NCBI RefSeq assembly: GCF_019890635.1
Contig: NZ_JAIOAB010000001.1
Coordinates: 124,001 to 188,000 of the forward strand
Source: Streptomyces sennicomposti
GTDB lineage: Bacteria > Actinomycetota > Actinomycetes > Streptomycetales > Streptomycetaceae
DNA: 64,000 bases
Direction of reading: 5' to 3'
Position 1 is the first letter of the stretch. Every line of letters begins with the position of its first letter. Both the position numbers and the translations under genes were made by a program. The notes beneath the pieces are model-generated. The model searched no databases. It saw only the letters and a list, made by a program, of their open reading frames with translations, and had not been told where the DNA came from. Below are positions 17,256-24,878 of the stretch, piece by piece.

Positions 17256-18749
17256 GTGGACACGCCGGATGTGGCGGTCGTCGGCACCGGCCCCAACGGG
17301 CTGGCCGCGGCTGTGACCATGGCACGGGCGGGGCTGCGGGTCGCCCTGTACGAGCAGGCCGAGGACATCGGTGGCGGTCTGCGCAGCGCCCCGCTCTTCG
17401 ACGACGCGATCACTCATGACATCTGCTCGGCGGTGCACCCCCTGGCGGCGGTGTCCCCCTTCCTCCGCGGCTTCGACCTCGCCGCCCGCGGCGTCGAACT
17501 GCTGCACGCACCGGCCGCCTATGCGCATCCGCTGGCGAACGGCCGGGCGGCGGTGGCCTACCGGGACCTGGCGATGACCTGTGCCGGATTGGGGCGCGAC
17601 GGAGACCGGTGGCGGCGGCTCATGCAGCCCCTGCTCGACCACAGCGATGCCGTGGTCGGCATGATGCTGTCTGCGCAGCGCACCCCACCCCGCGAGGTGG
17701 GAGCGGCACTGCTGGTCCTGCGTCAGATCCTGGTGCACGGCACGACGCTGACGAGGCACCGGTTCCGCACCGATGCGGCCCGCGCCCTGTTGACCGGCGT
17801 CGCGGCGCACGCGGTGGGCCCGCTGCCGAGCCCGGCTTCGGGTGCGGTCGCCTTGTTGCTCGGCCATCTGGCGCATGGCGCCGGCTGGCCCGTCCCCCGC
17901 GGTGGCAGCGGGCGTATCGCCGACGCGCTGGCGGATGACGTCCGGGCGCACGGCGGAACGTTCCACACCGGCTGCCGTGTGAACGACCTGGACGAACTCG
18001 GTCCCGTCCGGGCGGTCCTGCTGGACGTCGGGGCGAAGGAGTTCGTCCGGATCGCCGGGCGGCGACTGCCCACGGGATACGCCCGCGCGCTGACCGCCTT
18101 CCGCTACGGCCCCGGCGCGGCCAAGGTCGACTTCCTGGTCTCCGAACCGATCCCGTGGGCGAACCCGGAGGTCGGCAAGGCCGCGACGGTGCATCTGGGG
18201 GGCACCCAGGCGCACATGTGGCGGGTCGAGAGCAGGACCGCGCGAGGCCTGCCGTGTGCGGAGCCGTTCGTCCTGGTCGTCGATCCGGCCGTCGCCGATC
18301 CCGGGCGGGCCCGGCCCGGCCTTCGCCCGGTGTGGGCTTACGCGCATGTGCCCCATGGTGACCCCCGTGATCCGGTGGCGCTGGTCCGTTCCCGCATCGA
18401 GCGATTCGCGCCGGGCTTCGCTGACACCGTCGTCGCCTCGCGTGGCATCAGCGCCCGCGACTACGAGCGCTACAACCCCAACTACGTGGGCGGCGACATC
18501 GGCGCGGGCGCCATGACGCTGCGGCAGAGCGTGCTGCGCCCCACCCCGCGTCTGGACCCCCACACCACCCCGCTGTCCGGTGTGTATCTCTGCTCGGCCG
18601 CCACCCCACCAGGTCCCGGTGTGCACGGAATGTCGGGTCTGCTGGCCGCCCGTTCCGCGCTGCGCCGGGAATTCGGGATGCGCTCACTACCATCTCTGGA
18701 GCCCTCCGGGCGTCAATGGCGAGTGTTTCTCCGCCGAGAAACAGACTGA
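17256..18749 (+). CDS. FAD-dependent oxidoreductase (phytoene-desaturase-like)
   Basis: NAD(P)/FAD-dependent amine-oxidase/desaturase superfamily protein, 497 aa. The dinucleotide-binding motif VVGTGPNGLAAAV lies at residues 8-20, and the conserved C-terminal FAD-contact segment is GVYLCSAATPPGPGVHGMSG. I place the start at the GTG at 17256 (GGAGA 5 bp upstream) rather than GTG 17226. The protein is soluble. It has no carotenoid-pathway neighbours, so a desaturase role is not implied; a lipid or prenyl substrate is possible. It lies 165 bp upstream of the peptide operon in the same direction and may or may not belong to that system. Confidence 0.82.
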   Translation: MDTPDVAVVGTGPNGLAAAVTMARAGLRVALYEQAEDIGGGLRSAPLFDDAITHDICSAVHPLAAVSPFLRGFDLAARGVELLHAPAAYAHPLANGRAAVAYRDLAMTCAGLGRDGDRWRRLMQPLLDHSDAVVGMMLSAQRTPPREVGAALLVLRQILVHGTTLTRHRFRTDAARALLTGVAAHAVGPLPSPASGAVALLLGHLAHGAGWPVPRGGSGRIADALADDVRAHGGTFHTGCRVNDLDELGPVRAVLLDVGAKEFVRIAGRRLPTGYARALTAFRYGPGAAKVDFLVSEPIPWANPEVGKAATVHLGGTQAHMWRVESRTARGLPCAEPFVLVVDPAVADPGRARPGLRPVWAYAHVPHGDPRDPVALVRSRIERFAPGFADTVVASRGISARDYERYNPNYVGGDIGAGAMTLRQSVLRPTPRLDPHTTPLSGVYLCSAATPPGPGVHGMSGLLAARSALRREFGMRSLPSLEPSGRQWRVFLRRETD

Positions 18750-18759
18750 CACGAAGTTG

Positions 18760-18776
18760 TTGCGGACTTTCCGCAA
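18760..18776. promoter_or_regulatory. perfect 7-bp inverted repeat before the peptide operon
   Basis: TTGCGGA-ctt-TCCGCAA lies 11 bp after the FAD oxidoreductase stop and about 140 bp before the peptide gene start. There is no U-tract. It could be the terminator of the upstream gene or the operator of the operon. Confidence 0.45.
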
Positions 18777-18815
18777 GCTGTCATTCGTCGGAGGGATTCG
18801 GACCGCATTCCGGGC

Positions 18816-18914
18816 GTAATCTTTCGATTGCCGGTGCAGACAACCCGTCGTTCACGGTCGAGGATCGACCGACGACGGTACCGGCGTCGACGAAAAAGCA
18901 ATCGGGAGAAATGA
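18816..18914 (+). promoter_or_regulatory. putative promoter/leader of the peptide operon
   Basis: A low-GC stretch with a TAATCT hexamer at about 18818-18823 could serve as a -10 element. No good -35 is seen at the right distance, so an alternative sigma factor or an activator is possible. A GGGAGA ribosome site precedes ATG 18915. Confidence 0.3.
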
Positions 18915-19259
18915 ATGAAGAAGGTCATCGCGGCAACGGGTCTTGTCCTCGGCGGTGCCGCCATGGTCCTGGCCACGCAGGGTTCGGCGCAGGCCGTGCC
19001 GGCCCGTCCGGTCACGCAGACGACCGCTGTGGCCGACGACGGTCAGCCCGCGCCGGCCGCCTTCGGCGGCCTGGTGCGCGCCGCCACCAAGGTGGGCAAG
19101 GCGGCCGGGCGGGGCTATGTGCACGCCAAGGCGGCAGCCGGTACGACTGCCCTGCGCCAGGCCGCCGGCAACATGACGAAGATATCGAGTCTCGGCTCCG
19201 CCTCGAACGGCCGGACCGGGGACGCCGGTGTCGGCGTCGAAGCGATCTTCGACCAGTGA
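18915..19259 (+). CDS. small secreted cationic peptide precursor (candidate SdpC-like)
   Basis: A 114-aa precursor starting at ATG 18915 (GGGAGA at -11 to -6; an out-of-frame ATG at 18911 is ignored). Residues 1-27 are a clear Sec signal peptide: KK, a hydrophobic core, and SAQA as cleavage motif. The predicted mature product is about 87 aa. Residues 50-89 (from AFGGLVRAATKVGKAAGRGY) are Ala/Gly-rich, carry seven Lys/Arg and no acidic residue, and could form an amphipathic helix. The C-terminal 17 residues are acidic (TGDAGVGVEAIFDQ). There are no cysteines, unlike SdpC of Bacillus. The stop codon overlaps the next start (GTGA). I recognise no named family. By position and features I propose a secreted antimicrobial or signalling peptide processed by the two following membrane proteins. 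A structural role remains possible. Confidence 0.7.
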   Translation: MKKVIAATGLVLGGAAMVLATQGSAQAVPARPVTQTTAVADDGQPAPAAFGGLVRAATKVGKAAGRGYVHAKAAAGTTALRQAAGNMTKISSLGSASNGRTGDAGVGVEAIFDQ

Positions 19260-19900
19260 GGCATCAGCTTCTGGCCAGGAGGGCGGTGCTGCTCGTCGGT
19301 ACCGCCCTCCTGGGCGCCTATTTCTTCCTGGCCGCCTTCTCCCAGGCCCCGCTGAATCCGGAGAAGGTCCGGTACTCGGGCACGGTCGAGGAGATACTGA
19401 GTCCCTATTTATCGCAGGACTGGCAGCTTTTCGCACCGGACCCCCTCGCGGACGACCGCGGGATTCTCGCCCAGGCATTCTGCGCCGACGGGGAGACCAC
19501 CGCTTTCTACGACGTGACGACTCCTTATATCCGCCGCACCCAGAACGACCGATTCTTCCCCTCTCGCATGTCCCGGCTCGTGTCCACCGGACTGCAGTCC
19601 CTGCAGAACACCGATCCGGTGCTGAACCGTCTGCGCCGGTGGGAGACCGAGCAGAAGAAGCCCGTGCTGCCGCCCCTTCCCTATGAGGAGCGCTCGCGCG
19701 ACGACACGGTCCGGCTGCTGTCCAGGTACGCGCTCACCCAGATGCCCGGCGTGTGCGAGGGACGGCCTCAGAAGATCCAGGTACGTGTCTACGTCCACGA
19801 GCTGCGACCGTGGTCCGGGCGCGACGACCCCGCAGCGAAGGCCAAGGAGCCGGTGCACGTCGAGGACCTGGGCTGGCGAAAGGTGAGTGACCTGCGATGA
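19256..19900 (+). CDS. DUF5819-like membrane-anchored protein (SdpA-like position), with TTA codon
   Basis: A 214-aa protein starting at the GTG that overlaps the peptide stop. One N-terminal membrane span (about residues 10-28, RAVLLVGTALLGAYFFLAAF) is followed by an extracytoplasmic or soluble domain. The domain has the motif DWQLFAPDPLADDRG near residues 55-67, which I associate with family DUF5819 and which resembles the W-x-F-F pattern of SdpA. Codon 52 is TTA (19409-19411), so translation should need the bldA tRNA, delaying expression to differentiation. The stop overlaps the next start (ATGA). Function unknown. In the Sdp system the equivalent small protein works with the HTTM protein to mature the secreted toxin, and that is my inference here. 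Confidence 0.75.
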   Translation: MRHQLLARRAVLLVGTALLGAYFFLAAFSQAPLNPEKVRYSGTVEEILSPYLSQDWQLFAPDPLADDRGILAQAFCADGETTAFYDVTTPYIRRTQNDRFFPSRMSRLVSTGLQSLQNTDPVLNRLRRWETEQKKPVLPPLPYEERSRDDTVRLLSRYALTQMPGVCEGRPQKIQVRVYVHELRPWSGRDDPAAKAKEPVHVEDLGWRKVSDLR

Positions 19901-20979
19901 AGAGGCTCTGGGCCTCACTGGACCGGCTGAGCGTCGCCCCCGCCGCCGTCACCGGTGTGTGCGGCACGCGCGCGCTGCTGGGCTTCACCGGCTTCATGTT
20001 CTACGCCGGCCAGTACAGCGACCGCCGATACCTGTTCGGTCCCGACGGCGTGTATCCCTGGCGGGACTTCGTCCAAGGCCTGCACGACAACGAGACGTTC
20101 AGCCTGCTGTCCCTGAGCGCGTCGGGTCTGTGGTTCGAGATCGTCTTCCATATGGGGTTGCTCGCCGCGCTCGCGGTCATGCTCGGGCTGGGCGGCCGGG
20201 CCGTACTGGTGCTGCACTGGGCGCTGCTGTGGTCGGTGTTCCAGCGTCAGCCGCTGATTCTCGACGGCGGAGACAATCTCGCGTACCTGGTGCTGCCCAT
20301 GCTGCTGCTGACCCGTTGCTACGACCGGTTCGCCGTGTCGTTCGGGCTGGTGCGCCGCTGGGCGCCCCGGGTCCCTGGCACGCTGCGGGCGGTGACACCC
20401 GCACTGCACAACCTGGGGGTGGCCGCCATCGCCGCGCAGATCTGCCTGGTGTACGTCGTCAGCGGTCTGTGCAAGGTGCAGGGCAGGGTGTGGCAGGACG
20501 GGACAGCGCTCTTCTACGTGCTGCGCATCCCGGAGTTCGAGTGGCCCGGGGTGTCCCGCCTGGTGTACGAGAACGACCTGCTGGTCGTGGCCGGCACCTA
20601 TGCCGCCACGCTGTTCATGGTGTACTTCCCGCTCGGCGTCCTGGTGCCGCGCCTGCGGTCGTGGGCGGCGGTGGGGTCCATCGGGCTGCACGTGTCCATC
20701 GCGCTGCTGATGGGTCTGACGGGTTTCGCGCTGACCATGGTGGCCTGCGATCTGGTCTTCCTCAGCCGGGGCCTGGACAACGCGGTGCGCGCGGCGCGCC
20801 GTGCCGGGGATCGGGTCCGCCGAGCGGCCGAGCGGCAACTGCCCTGGCTGTCCAGGCCTGTTGGCTCGATCACGGCCGGTGATGCGGCGGATAGGGTGAC
20901 GGGTGGTCCCGACATCGAAAGGACAGGTTCGACCAGTGTCAGCGAACAGGCCGGCCGCTCCCCCGCCCGAACCGTCTGA
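19897..20979 (+). CDS. HTTM-domain membrane protein (SdpB-like)
   Basis: Polytopic membrane protein of 360 aa with about six to eight hydrophobic spans, starting at ATG 19897 in a 4-bp overlap with the DUF5819-like gene. It carries the HTTM (horizontally transferred transmembrane, vitamin-K-dependent-carboxylase-related) features LILDGGDNLAYLVLP (residues 120-134) and VVSGLCKVQGRVWQDGTALF (187-206). These are the same places conserved in SdpB proteins. A basic C-terminal tail (RAARRAGDRVRRAAERQL) is cytosolic. SdpB with SdpA is required for SDP toxin maturation in Bacillus, so the coupled precursor-DUF5819-HTTM order suggests a comparable maturation enzyme pair. HTTM proteins also occur in unrelated contexts. 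Confidence 0.8.
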   Translation: MKRLWASLDRLSVAPAAVTGVCGTRALLGFTGFMFYAGQYSDRRYLFGPDGVYPWRDFVQGLHDNETFSLLSLSASGLWFEIVFHMGLLAALAVMLGLGGRAVLVLHWALLWSVFQRQPLILDGGDNLAYLVLPMLLLTRCYDRFAVSFGLVRRWAPRVPGTLRAVTPALHNLGVAAIAAQICLVYVVSGLCKVQGRVWQDGTALFYVLRIPEFEWPGVSRLVYENDLLVVAGTYAATLFMVYFPLGVLVPRLRSWAAVGSIGLHVSIALLMGLTGFALTMVACDLVFLSRGLDNAVRAARRAGDRVRRAAERQLPWLSRPVGSITAGDAADRVTGGPDIERTGSTSVSEQAGRSPARTV

Positions 20980-21541
20980 GCCCGTCCGACCGGACGGCCG
21001 GGGAACGGCGGTGGGTCTCTTCTGGATCGACGACGGCTGCTGGCTGGGCGCTCCTGCGGACGCGCTCTGCACGGGCCTGCTGCTGACGGACCGTGGTGCC
21101 GAGGCGGTCGAAGCGCTCGGCGCGACGGGGCATGAGGCGCCGTCCGCCGGGGACAGCTGCCGGCCGGCCCGGGTGTGGGACTGGCCGGAGGTCGACGAGA
21201 TGGCCGTACTGGCGGTGCCCACCGGATCCCCGCTGCGGCGCCGTATGGGGGCGGCGGCCGGCCTGGTGGCCGCCGCGCTGGGCTTCGGCGGGGCCGAGGC
21301 CGCACCGCGGATGACCGTGCGCCTGCGGCACACGGACGGCGAGAGCGAGTGGGACGTGTCCGCGACGGTTCGCGCCTACACCGAACGCGAAGTACTTCTC
21401 TCTCAGGCGGTGTTGGATCGTTTCGTCACTGGCGAGCTGTGCCCCTCCGTACTCGTCGGGTGGTGGCACGGTGCCGGGCGGCCAAGTGGTCCGAGCGCCG
21501 CCGCGTGTGAGGCGCTGCTGGAACGGTGGGCGGCCCGGTGA
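20936..21541 (+). CDS. hypothetical protein, fourth gene of the peptide operon
   Basis: A 201-aa protein from the GTG at 20936 (AAAGGACAG about 10 bp upstream), overlapping the HTTM gene by 44 bp and the next gene by 4 bp (GTGA). I do not recognise it. It begins with a Pro-rich stretch. A conserved-looking region GLFWIDDGCWLGAPADALCT follows, then PTGSPLRRRMGAAAGLVAAA with a short hydrophobic run near residues 98-118, and a C-terminal segment SVLVGWWHGAGRPSG. Four or five cysteines are present. No signal peptide. The tight overlaps imply a product made in fixed ratio to its neighbours. Confidence 0.65.
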   Translation: MSANRPAAPPPEPSEPVRPDGRGTAVGLFWIDDGCWLGAPADALCTGLLLTDRGAEAVEALGATGHEAPSAGDSCRPARVWDWPEVDEMAVLAVPTGSPLRRRMGAAAGLVAAALGFGGAEAAPRMTVRLRHTDGESEWDVSATVRAYTEREVLLSQAVLDRFVTGELCPSVLVGWWHGAGRPSGPSAAACEALLERWAAR

Positions 21542-22440
21542 TCTCGCGGGCCCGCCGACGCGTCCCGCAGGCCGTGCTGCGCGCGGGGGGTCCCACCCTC
21601 GTGGAACACGGGCACGACCTGGACCGGTTCGTCGAGATCGGTTCGCTGACGAAGGTGCTCACCGGTACCGCGCTGGAGCGCCTCGCCCGAGCTGGGGTCC
21701 TGGAACTCGACGACCCGGTGCGCAGATGGCTGCCGGACGCGCCCGAGACCGGCATCTCGCTGCGCCATCTGATGGAGCACACCTCAGGACTGCCGCGGCT
21801 GCCTCCCGGCCGGTACGGTCCCGGATGGGATCCCTACGCGGGCTTCACCGGAGAGCGGCTGCGGGATCTCGTGGGCCGGCTCGATCAGATCGCCGAACGT
21901 CCCGCCGGGGAGCGGGAGGAGTACTCCAACCTCGGTTACGCGCTGCTCGGTGCGGCGCTCGAGGAGGCGGCCGGGCAACCGTACGCCGAGCTGGTGAGCG
22001 AACAAGTACTGCGGCCGTTGGGCATGGCCGACGGCGTGACGCACGCGCCGCCCGCCGACCGTCTGCTGCGGGCTCGCGGCCGCTTCGGCGGCGAGCGGTC
22101 GAGCTGGACCATGAACGGGGCGATCCTGCCCGCGGGCGGCATGTGGGCCACCCCTCGCGCGGTGGCCGCCCTGGTCACGGGCCTTCTGGTGGACCGCGAG
22201 CTAGGCGAACCGGCCGCGTCCTGGCAGACCGCGGGCGAACTGCGGTGGCACAACGGCGCGACCCGGGACGCCTCCGTCTTCGCCGGTGCGTTCGACGACA
22301 CGGGCGACTGGGTCGCGGTGCACCGGCTCGGCGGGCCGCCGGAAGCCACGGACCGCATCGGCGTCGATCTGCTGACGCAGGCGCGCGCCGCCTCCGGCCA
22401 GGCTCGCGGCCAGACAGGCGCGGAAGGCCCCGGCTCATAG
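21538..22440 (+). CDS. beta-lactamase-fold serine hydrolase (class C-like, no signal peptide)
   Basis: Protein of about 300 aa of the beta-lactamase/PBP-like (PF00144) superfamily. The nucleophile motif is SLTK (IGSLTKVLTG, residues 36-39). The Tyr motif is YSN (EEYSNLGYALLG), and an HNG segment lies near the C-terminus (RWHNGATRDAS). It starts at GTG 21538 overlapping the upstream stop, or at GTG 21526. No signal peptide or lipobox is present, so it should act in the cytosol. That argues against a periplasmic beta-lactamase or DD-peptidase and for an esterase, amidase or peptidase. Being last in the coupled operon, it could process or detoxify a precursor, which is only inference. Confidence 0.78.
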   Translation: MISRARRRVPQAVLRAGGPTLVEHGHDLDRFVEIGSLTKVLTGTALERLARAGVLELDDPVRRWLPDAPETGISLRHLMEHTSGLPRLPPGRYGPGWDPYAGFTGERLRDLVGRLDQIAERPAGEREEYSNLGYALLGAALEEAAGQPYAELVSEQVLRPLGMADGVTHAPPADRLLRARGRFGGERSSWTMNGAILPAGGMWATPRAVAALVTGLLVDRELGEPAASWQTAGELRWHNGATRDASVFAGAFDDTGDWVAVHRLGGPPEATDRIGVDLLTQARAASGQARGQTGAEGPGS

Positions 22441-22570
22441 CGACGTGCGTCGCTCCCCGGCACGCGACAGAGTGGGTTCCAGGCGCCGACAGGTGCCGAA
22501 CGGGGGGACGGACGCGGGGCGAACCGACGGACGTCGCACGGGCGGACGGGAGTCCGGCCGACGGGAGCGG

Positions 22571-22605
22571 GGTGGGCCGGCCGGAGGTGGTCCGGTCGGC
22601 CCACC
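22571..22605. terminator. 15-bp hairpin between convergent units
   Basis: Arms GGTGGGCCGGCCGGA and TCCGGTCGGCCCACC pair with one G-T mismatch around a 5-nt loop. It lies between the peptide operon and the convergent regulator gene and should end both transcripts. Confidence 0.75.
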
Positions 22606-22613
22606 CGCCCGCC

Positions 22614-23588
22614 TCATATCCAGCCGCGTTCGCGTGCGATCAGTGCGGCCTGTACCCGGTTGGAAGCGCCGAGCGCGGTCAGCAGATCGGCCACGTGGCG
22701 CCGGTAGGTCCGCACCGACACCCCCAGCGCACGGGCACCGGCCTCATCCTTGGTGACCCGGCACATCAGGTCAAGCACCCGGTGCTCGATCTCCTTCAGA
22801 CCGTCGCCCGCACCGGACCAGTCGTCGGCGGGCAGTTCATCGGACGCCTCCCACACGCTCTCCAGCAAGGAACGGAATGCGGCGATCAGCTCGCCGTCCC
22901 GCACGGCCAGGGCGTCACTCGGCATGTCGCCGGGCGCTATGAGCACGGCGTCGTCGTCGTAGACCAGAGCGCGGACCTCGATACCCTCGGCCACCCTGAT
23001 CTCGGCGCCCTGCCTGAGCAGGTCACGCAGATACAGCCGCGCCTGGGGGTGACGCAGCATCTCCTTGCGCACGACCCGGCGTACGCGTACGCCGCGCCGC
23101 AGCAGGCGCTCGTCGAGCGGTGCGGCCACCATGGCGTCCTCCGCGGTGAACACAGTGCGCGGCTCCATCGAGAGGAACTCCCGGCGGCAGAAGAACGTCA
23201 GGTCGTCGATCCGGCCCCGCAGTTCGGGCGCGTCCCGCAGCCGTTCCACGCCCCGGGGCTCGCCCGTCCGGTCCGTGCGCTCGCGGCGGTCGGCCCGCAG
23301 CACGCCGACGAGACGCCGGGAGCGGGTGATGTCCTGGAACTCCTGATGCAGTTCCCGCAGCCGCAGCTCCGCCAGATGGTCGATGGCGGCCTCGGGATCG
23401 ACTGCGTCGAGCCGTCCTTCCTGATTTTCTTCGAGGATTCCCAACGCGCACAGACGTGCCACCGTCTTTTCCGTCCGCGCACGCGGGACACTCAAACCGA
23501 TAATGTCGCCGGCACCAGCGACTCCAGGGTGGCGCAGAACATACTGATAAACGTCGCTCTCGTCCTGCGAGAGCCCCAGAACGGACAT
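22614..23588 (-). CDS. LuxR-family regulator with TrmB-like N-terminal wHTH
   Basis: Transcription regulator of about 324 aa, ATG at 23588 (MSVLGLSQDESDVYQYVLRH). An N-terminal winged helix of TrmB type spans about 5-70 (from YVLRHPGVAGAGDIIGLSVP). A middle phospholipase-D-like/TrmB sensor region follows (ALVYDDDAVLIAPGDMPSDA). The C-terminal LuxR helix-turn-helix is LKEIEHRVLDLMCRV followed by ALGVSVRTYRRHVADLLTAL. An alternative TTG start at 23603 has a GGGGGA site 3 bp upstream and would add five residues. It is convergent with the peptide operon and is the obvious candidate regulator of it. The start lies in an ACTTTG/CAAAGT inverted repeat, consistent with autoregulation. Confidence 0.82.
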   Translation of the reverse strand: MSVLGLSQDESDVYQYVLRHPGVAGAGDIIGLSVPRARTEKTVARLCALGILEENQEGRLDAVDPEAAIDHLAELRLRELHQEFQDITRSRRLVGVLRADRRERTDRTGEPRGVERLRDAPELRGRIDDLTFFCRREFLSMEPRTVFTAEDAMVAAPLDERLLRRGVRVRRVVRKEMLRHPQARLYLRDLLRQGAEIRVAEGIEVRALVYDDDAVLIAPGDMPSDALAVRDGELIAAFRSLLESVWEASDELPADDWSGAGDGLKEIEHRVLDLMCRVTKDEAGARALGVSVRTYRRHVADLLTALGASNRVQAALIARERGWI

Positions 23589-23592
23589 GTCG

Positions 23593-23606
23593 ACTTTGAA
23601 CAAAGT
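23593..23606. promoter_or_regulatory. inverted repeat at the regulator start
   Basis: ACTTTG-AA-CAAAGT, a 6-bp dyad with a 2-bp spacer, covers the translation-start region of the LuxR/TrmB-type gene. It may be an autoregulatory operator or an RNA hairpin occluding the start. Confidence 0.35.
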
Positions 23607-24154
23607 TCCCCCATGACGGTACGGAATCCCTGTACGCACCCGATGGTCAGGCGGGTGCGCGCCGACGGGATTCCGGCGGGCGGGACGCGATTCGGTCAGG
23701 GGGCGTGCCGTGCGGCGGGAGATGACGGGCGGATGCCCGTGTACCGTCGCGGAACAGGTCCGACGGGATGTCCGGCGCCGAATCCGGGCCGGGAGGGGCT
23801 CCGCTTGCCGGGCACCTCACGAGCGGAGCCCGTGGGGGCACGGCGCCCCTGGCGCACAGCACGGGTGCTGGATTCCGGAAAGGCGTGATCTCCCCTGCGC
23901 ACAACACCCCCCGATGAATTGCGAAATTCCTCTGCGGAGCGCGAGCGGATTACGCGAAAGTTCACCCCGCTTTCCGGTCGCATCCGCCGTGAAATACTAT
24001 CCAGCAGCCCGATCATGGCAAAGCAAAGGTATTGTGATCATGACCACATGCCCTTCGTGATCGGTTCGACGGTGAACAGCGACTTCGGGCCCTGCGGGGA
24101 TTACCAGGCCTTACTGGCGGCCGCGCCGCGGTACGAGCGAACGACGCCAGTCCC
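23607..24154. other. gene-free stretch between regulator and tdk
   Basis: About 550 bp with several open frames on both strands but no codon pattern or start site that I trust. The part from 23900 to 24060 is richer in A+T than the surroundings and holds a TACTAT hexamer near 23996, a possible -10 for rightward transcription. It probably contains the regulator promoter and the right boundary of the accessory block. Confidence 0.4.
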
Positions 24155-24811
24155 TCAACGCCGGTCCGAAACCACCGGCAGTACGTCCGGGGACAGGGCC
24201 GCCGCGCGGGCCGAGGCTGCGGTCATCCGGCGGCGGTGGTGGCGGCGGCACAGCACCTCGTAGCCGACCTCGTCCGCCGCGTGGTCCACGTCGCCGACGA
24301 CGACCTGGGCGCCCTCCATCACCATGACGCCGCCCACCGTGCGGGCGTTGTGGGTGGCGCGGGCGCCGCACCAGCACAGCGCCTCCACCTGGAGCACCTC
24401 GACGCGGTCGGCGAGTTCGACCAGCCGCTGCGAGCCGGGGAACAGCTTGGAGCGGAAGTCGGTGGTGATGCCGAAGGCGTAGACGTCGATCTCCAGATCG
24501 TCGACCACGCGCGCGAGCTGGTCGATCTGCTCCGGCGCGAGGAACTGGGCCTCGTCCGCGATCACATAGTCGGCGCGCCCGCCCCGGGAGAGATGGTCGA
24601 CCAGGTAGGCGTACAGGTCCACGCCGTCCTCGACCTCGACCGCGTCCGTGACCAGGCCGAGGCGCGAGGACAGCTTGCCCTCGCCGGCCCGGTCGTCGCG
24701 GGTGAAGATCATGCCGACGAGGCCGCGCGCCGAACGGTTGTGCTCGATCTGGAGAGCCAGTGTCGACTTCCCGCAGTCCATCGTTCCGGAGAAGAACACC
24801 AGCTCGGGCAT
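24155..24811 (-). CDS. tdk: thymidine kinase
   Basis: Type II (TK1-like) thymidine kinase, salvaging thymidine to dTMP. It has 218 aa and a start at ATG 24811. The P-loop is GTMDCGKST (residues 9-17), the Walker B/lasso region is YVIADEAQFL, and the substrate loop is GGVMVMEGAQVVVGD. Zinc-binding cysteines appear at ALCWCGARATHNAR and CRRHH. In this protein the fourth ligand position is occupied by His rather than Cys. It sits 67 bp downstream of the phosphodiesterase gene in the same direction and is probably cotranscribed. Confidence 0.94.
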   Translation of the reverse strand: MPELVFFSGTMDCGKSTLALQIEHNRSARGLVGMIFTRDDRAGEGKLSSRLGLVTDAVEVEDGVDLYAYLVDHLSRGGRADYVIADEAQFLAPEQIDQLARVVDDLEIDVYAFGITTDFRSKLFPGSQRLVELADRVEVLQVEALCWCGARATHNARTVGGVMVMEGAQVVVGDVDHAADEVGYEVLCRRHHRRRMTAASARAAALSPDVLPVVSDRR

Positions 24812-24878
24812 GGGAGGTCGGGCACCTTTCGGCGGGGCGGGGAGGGAGGTCGGCGGGCCGCGGTGTACGGGCAGCGCG

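Noticed and set aside
17256..18749. Carotenoid phytoene desaturase
   Set aside because: No crt genes nearby; only the general FAD-dependent desaturase/amine-oxidase fold can be supported.
21538..22440. Antibiotic-resistance beta-lactamase
   Set aside because: No signal peptide, short length and operon context argue for a non-resistance serine hydrolase of the same fold.
23919..24263. Possible small plus-strand gene between the regulator and tdk
   Set aside because: It overlaps the 3' end of tdk by about 110 bp, has no ribosome site and no family resemblance.
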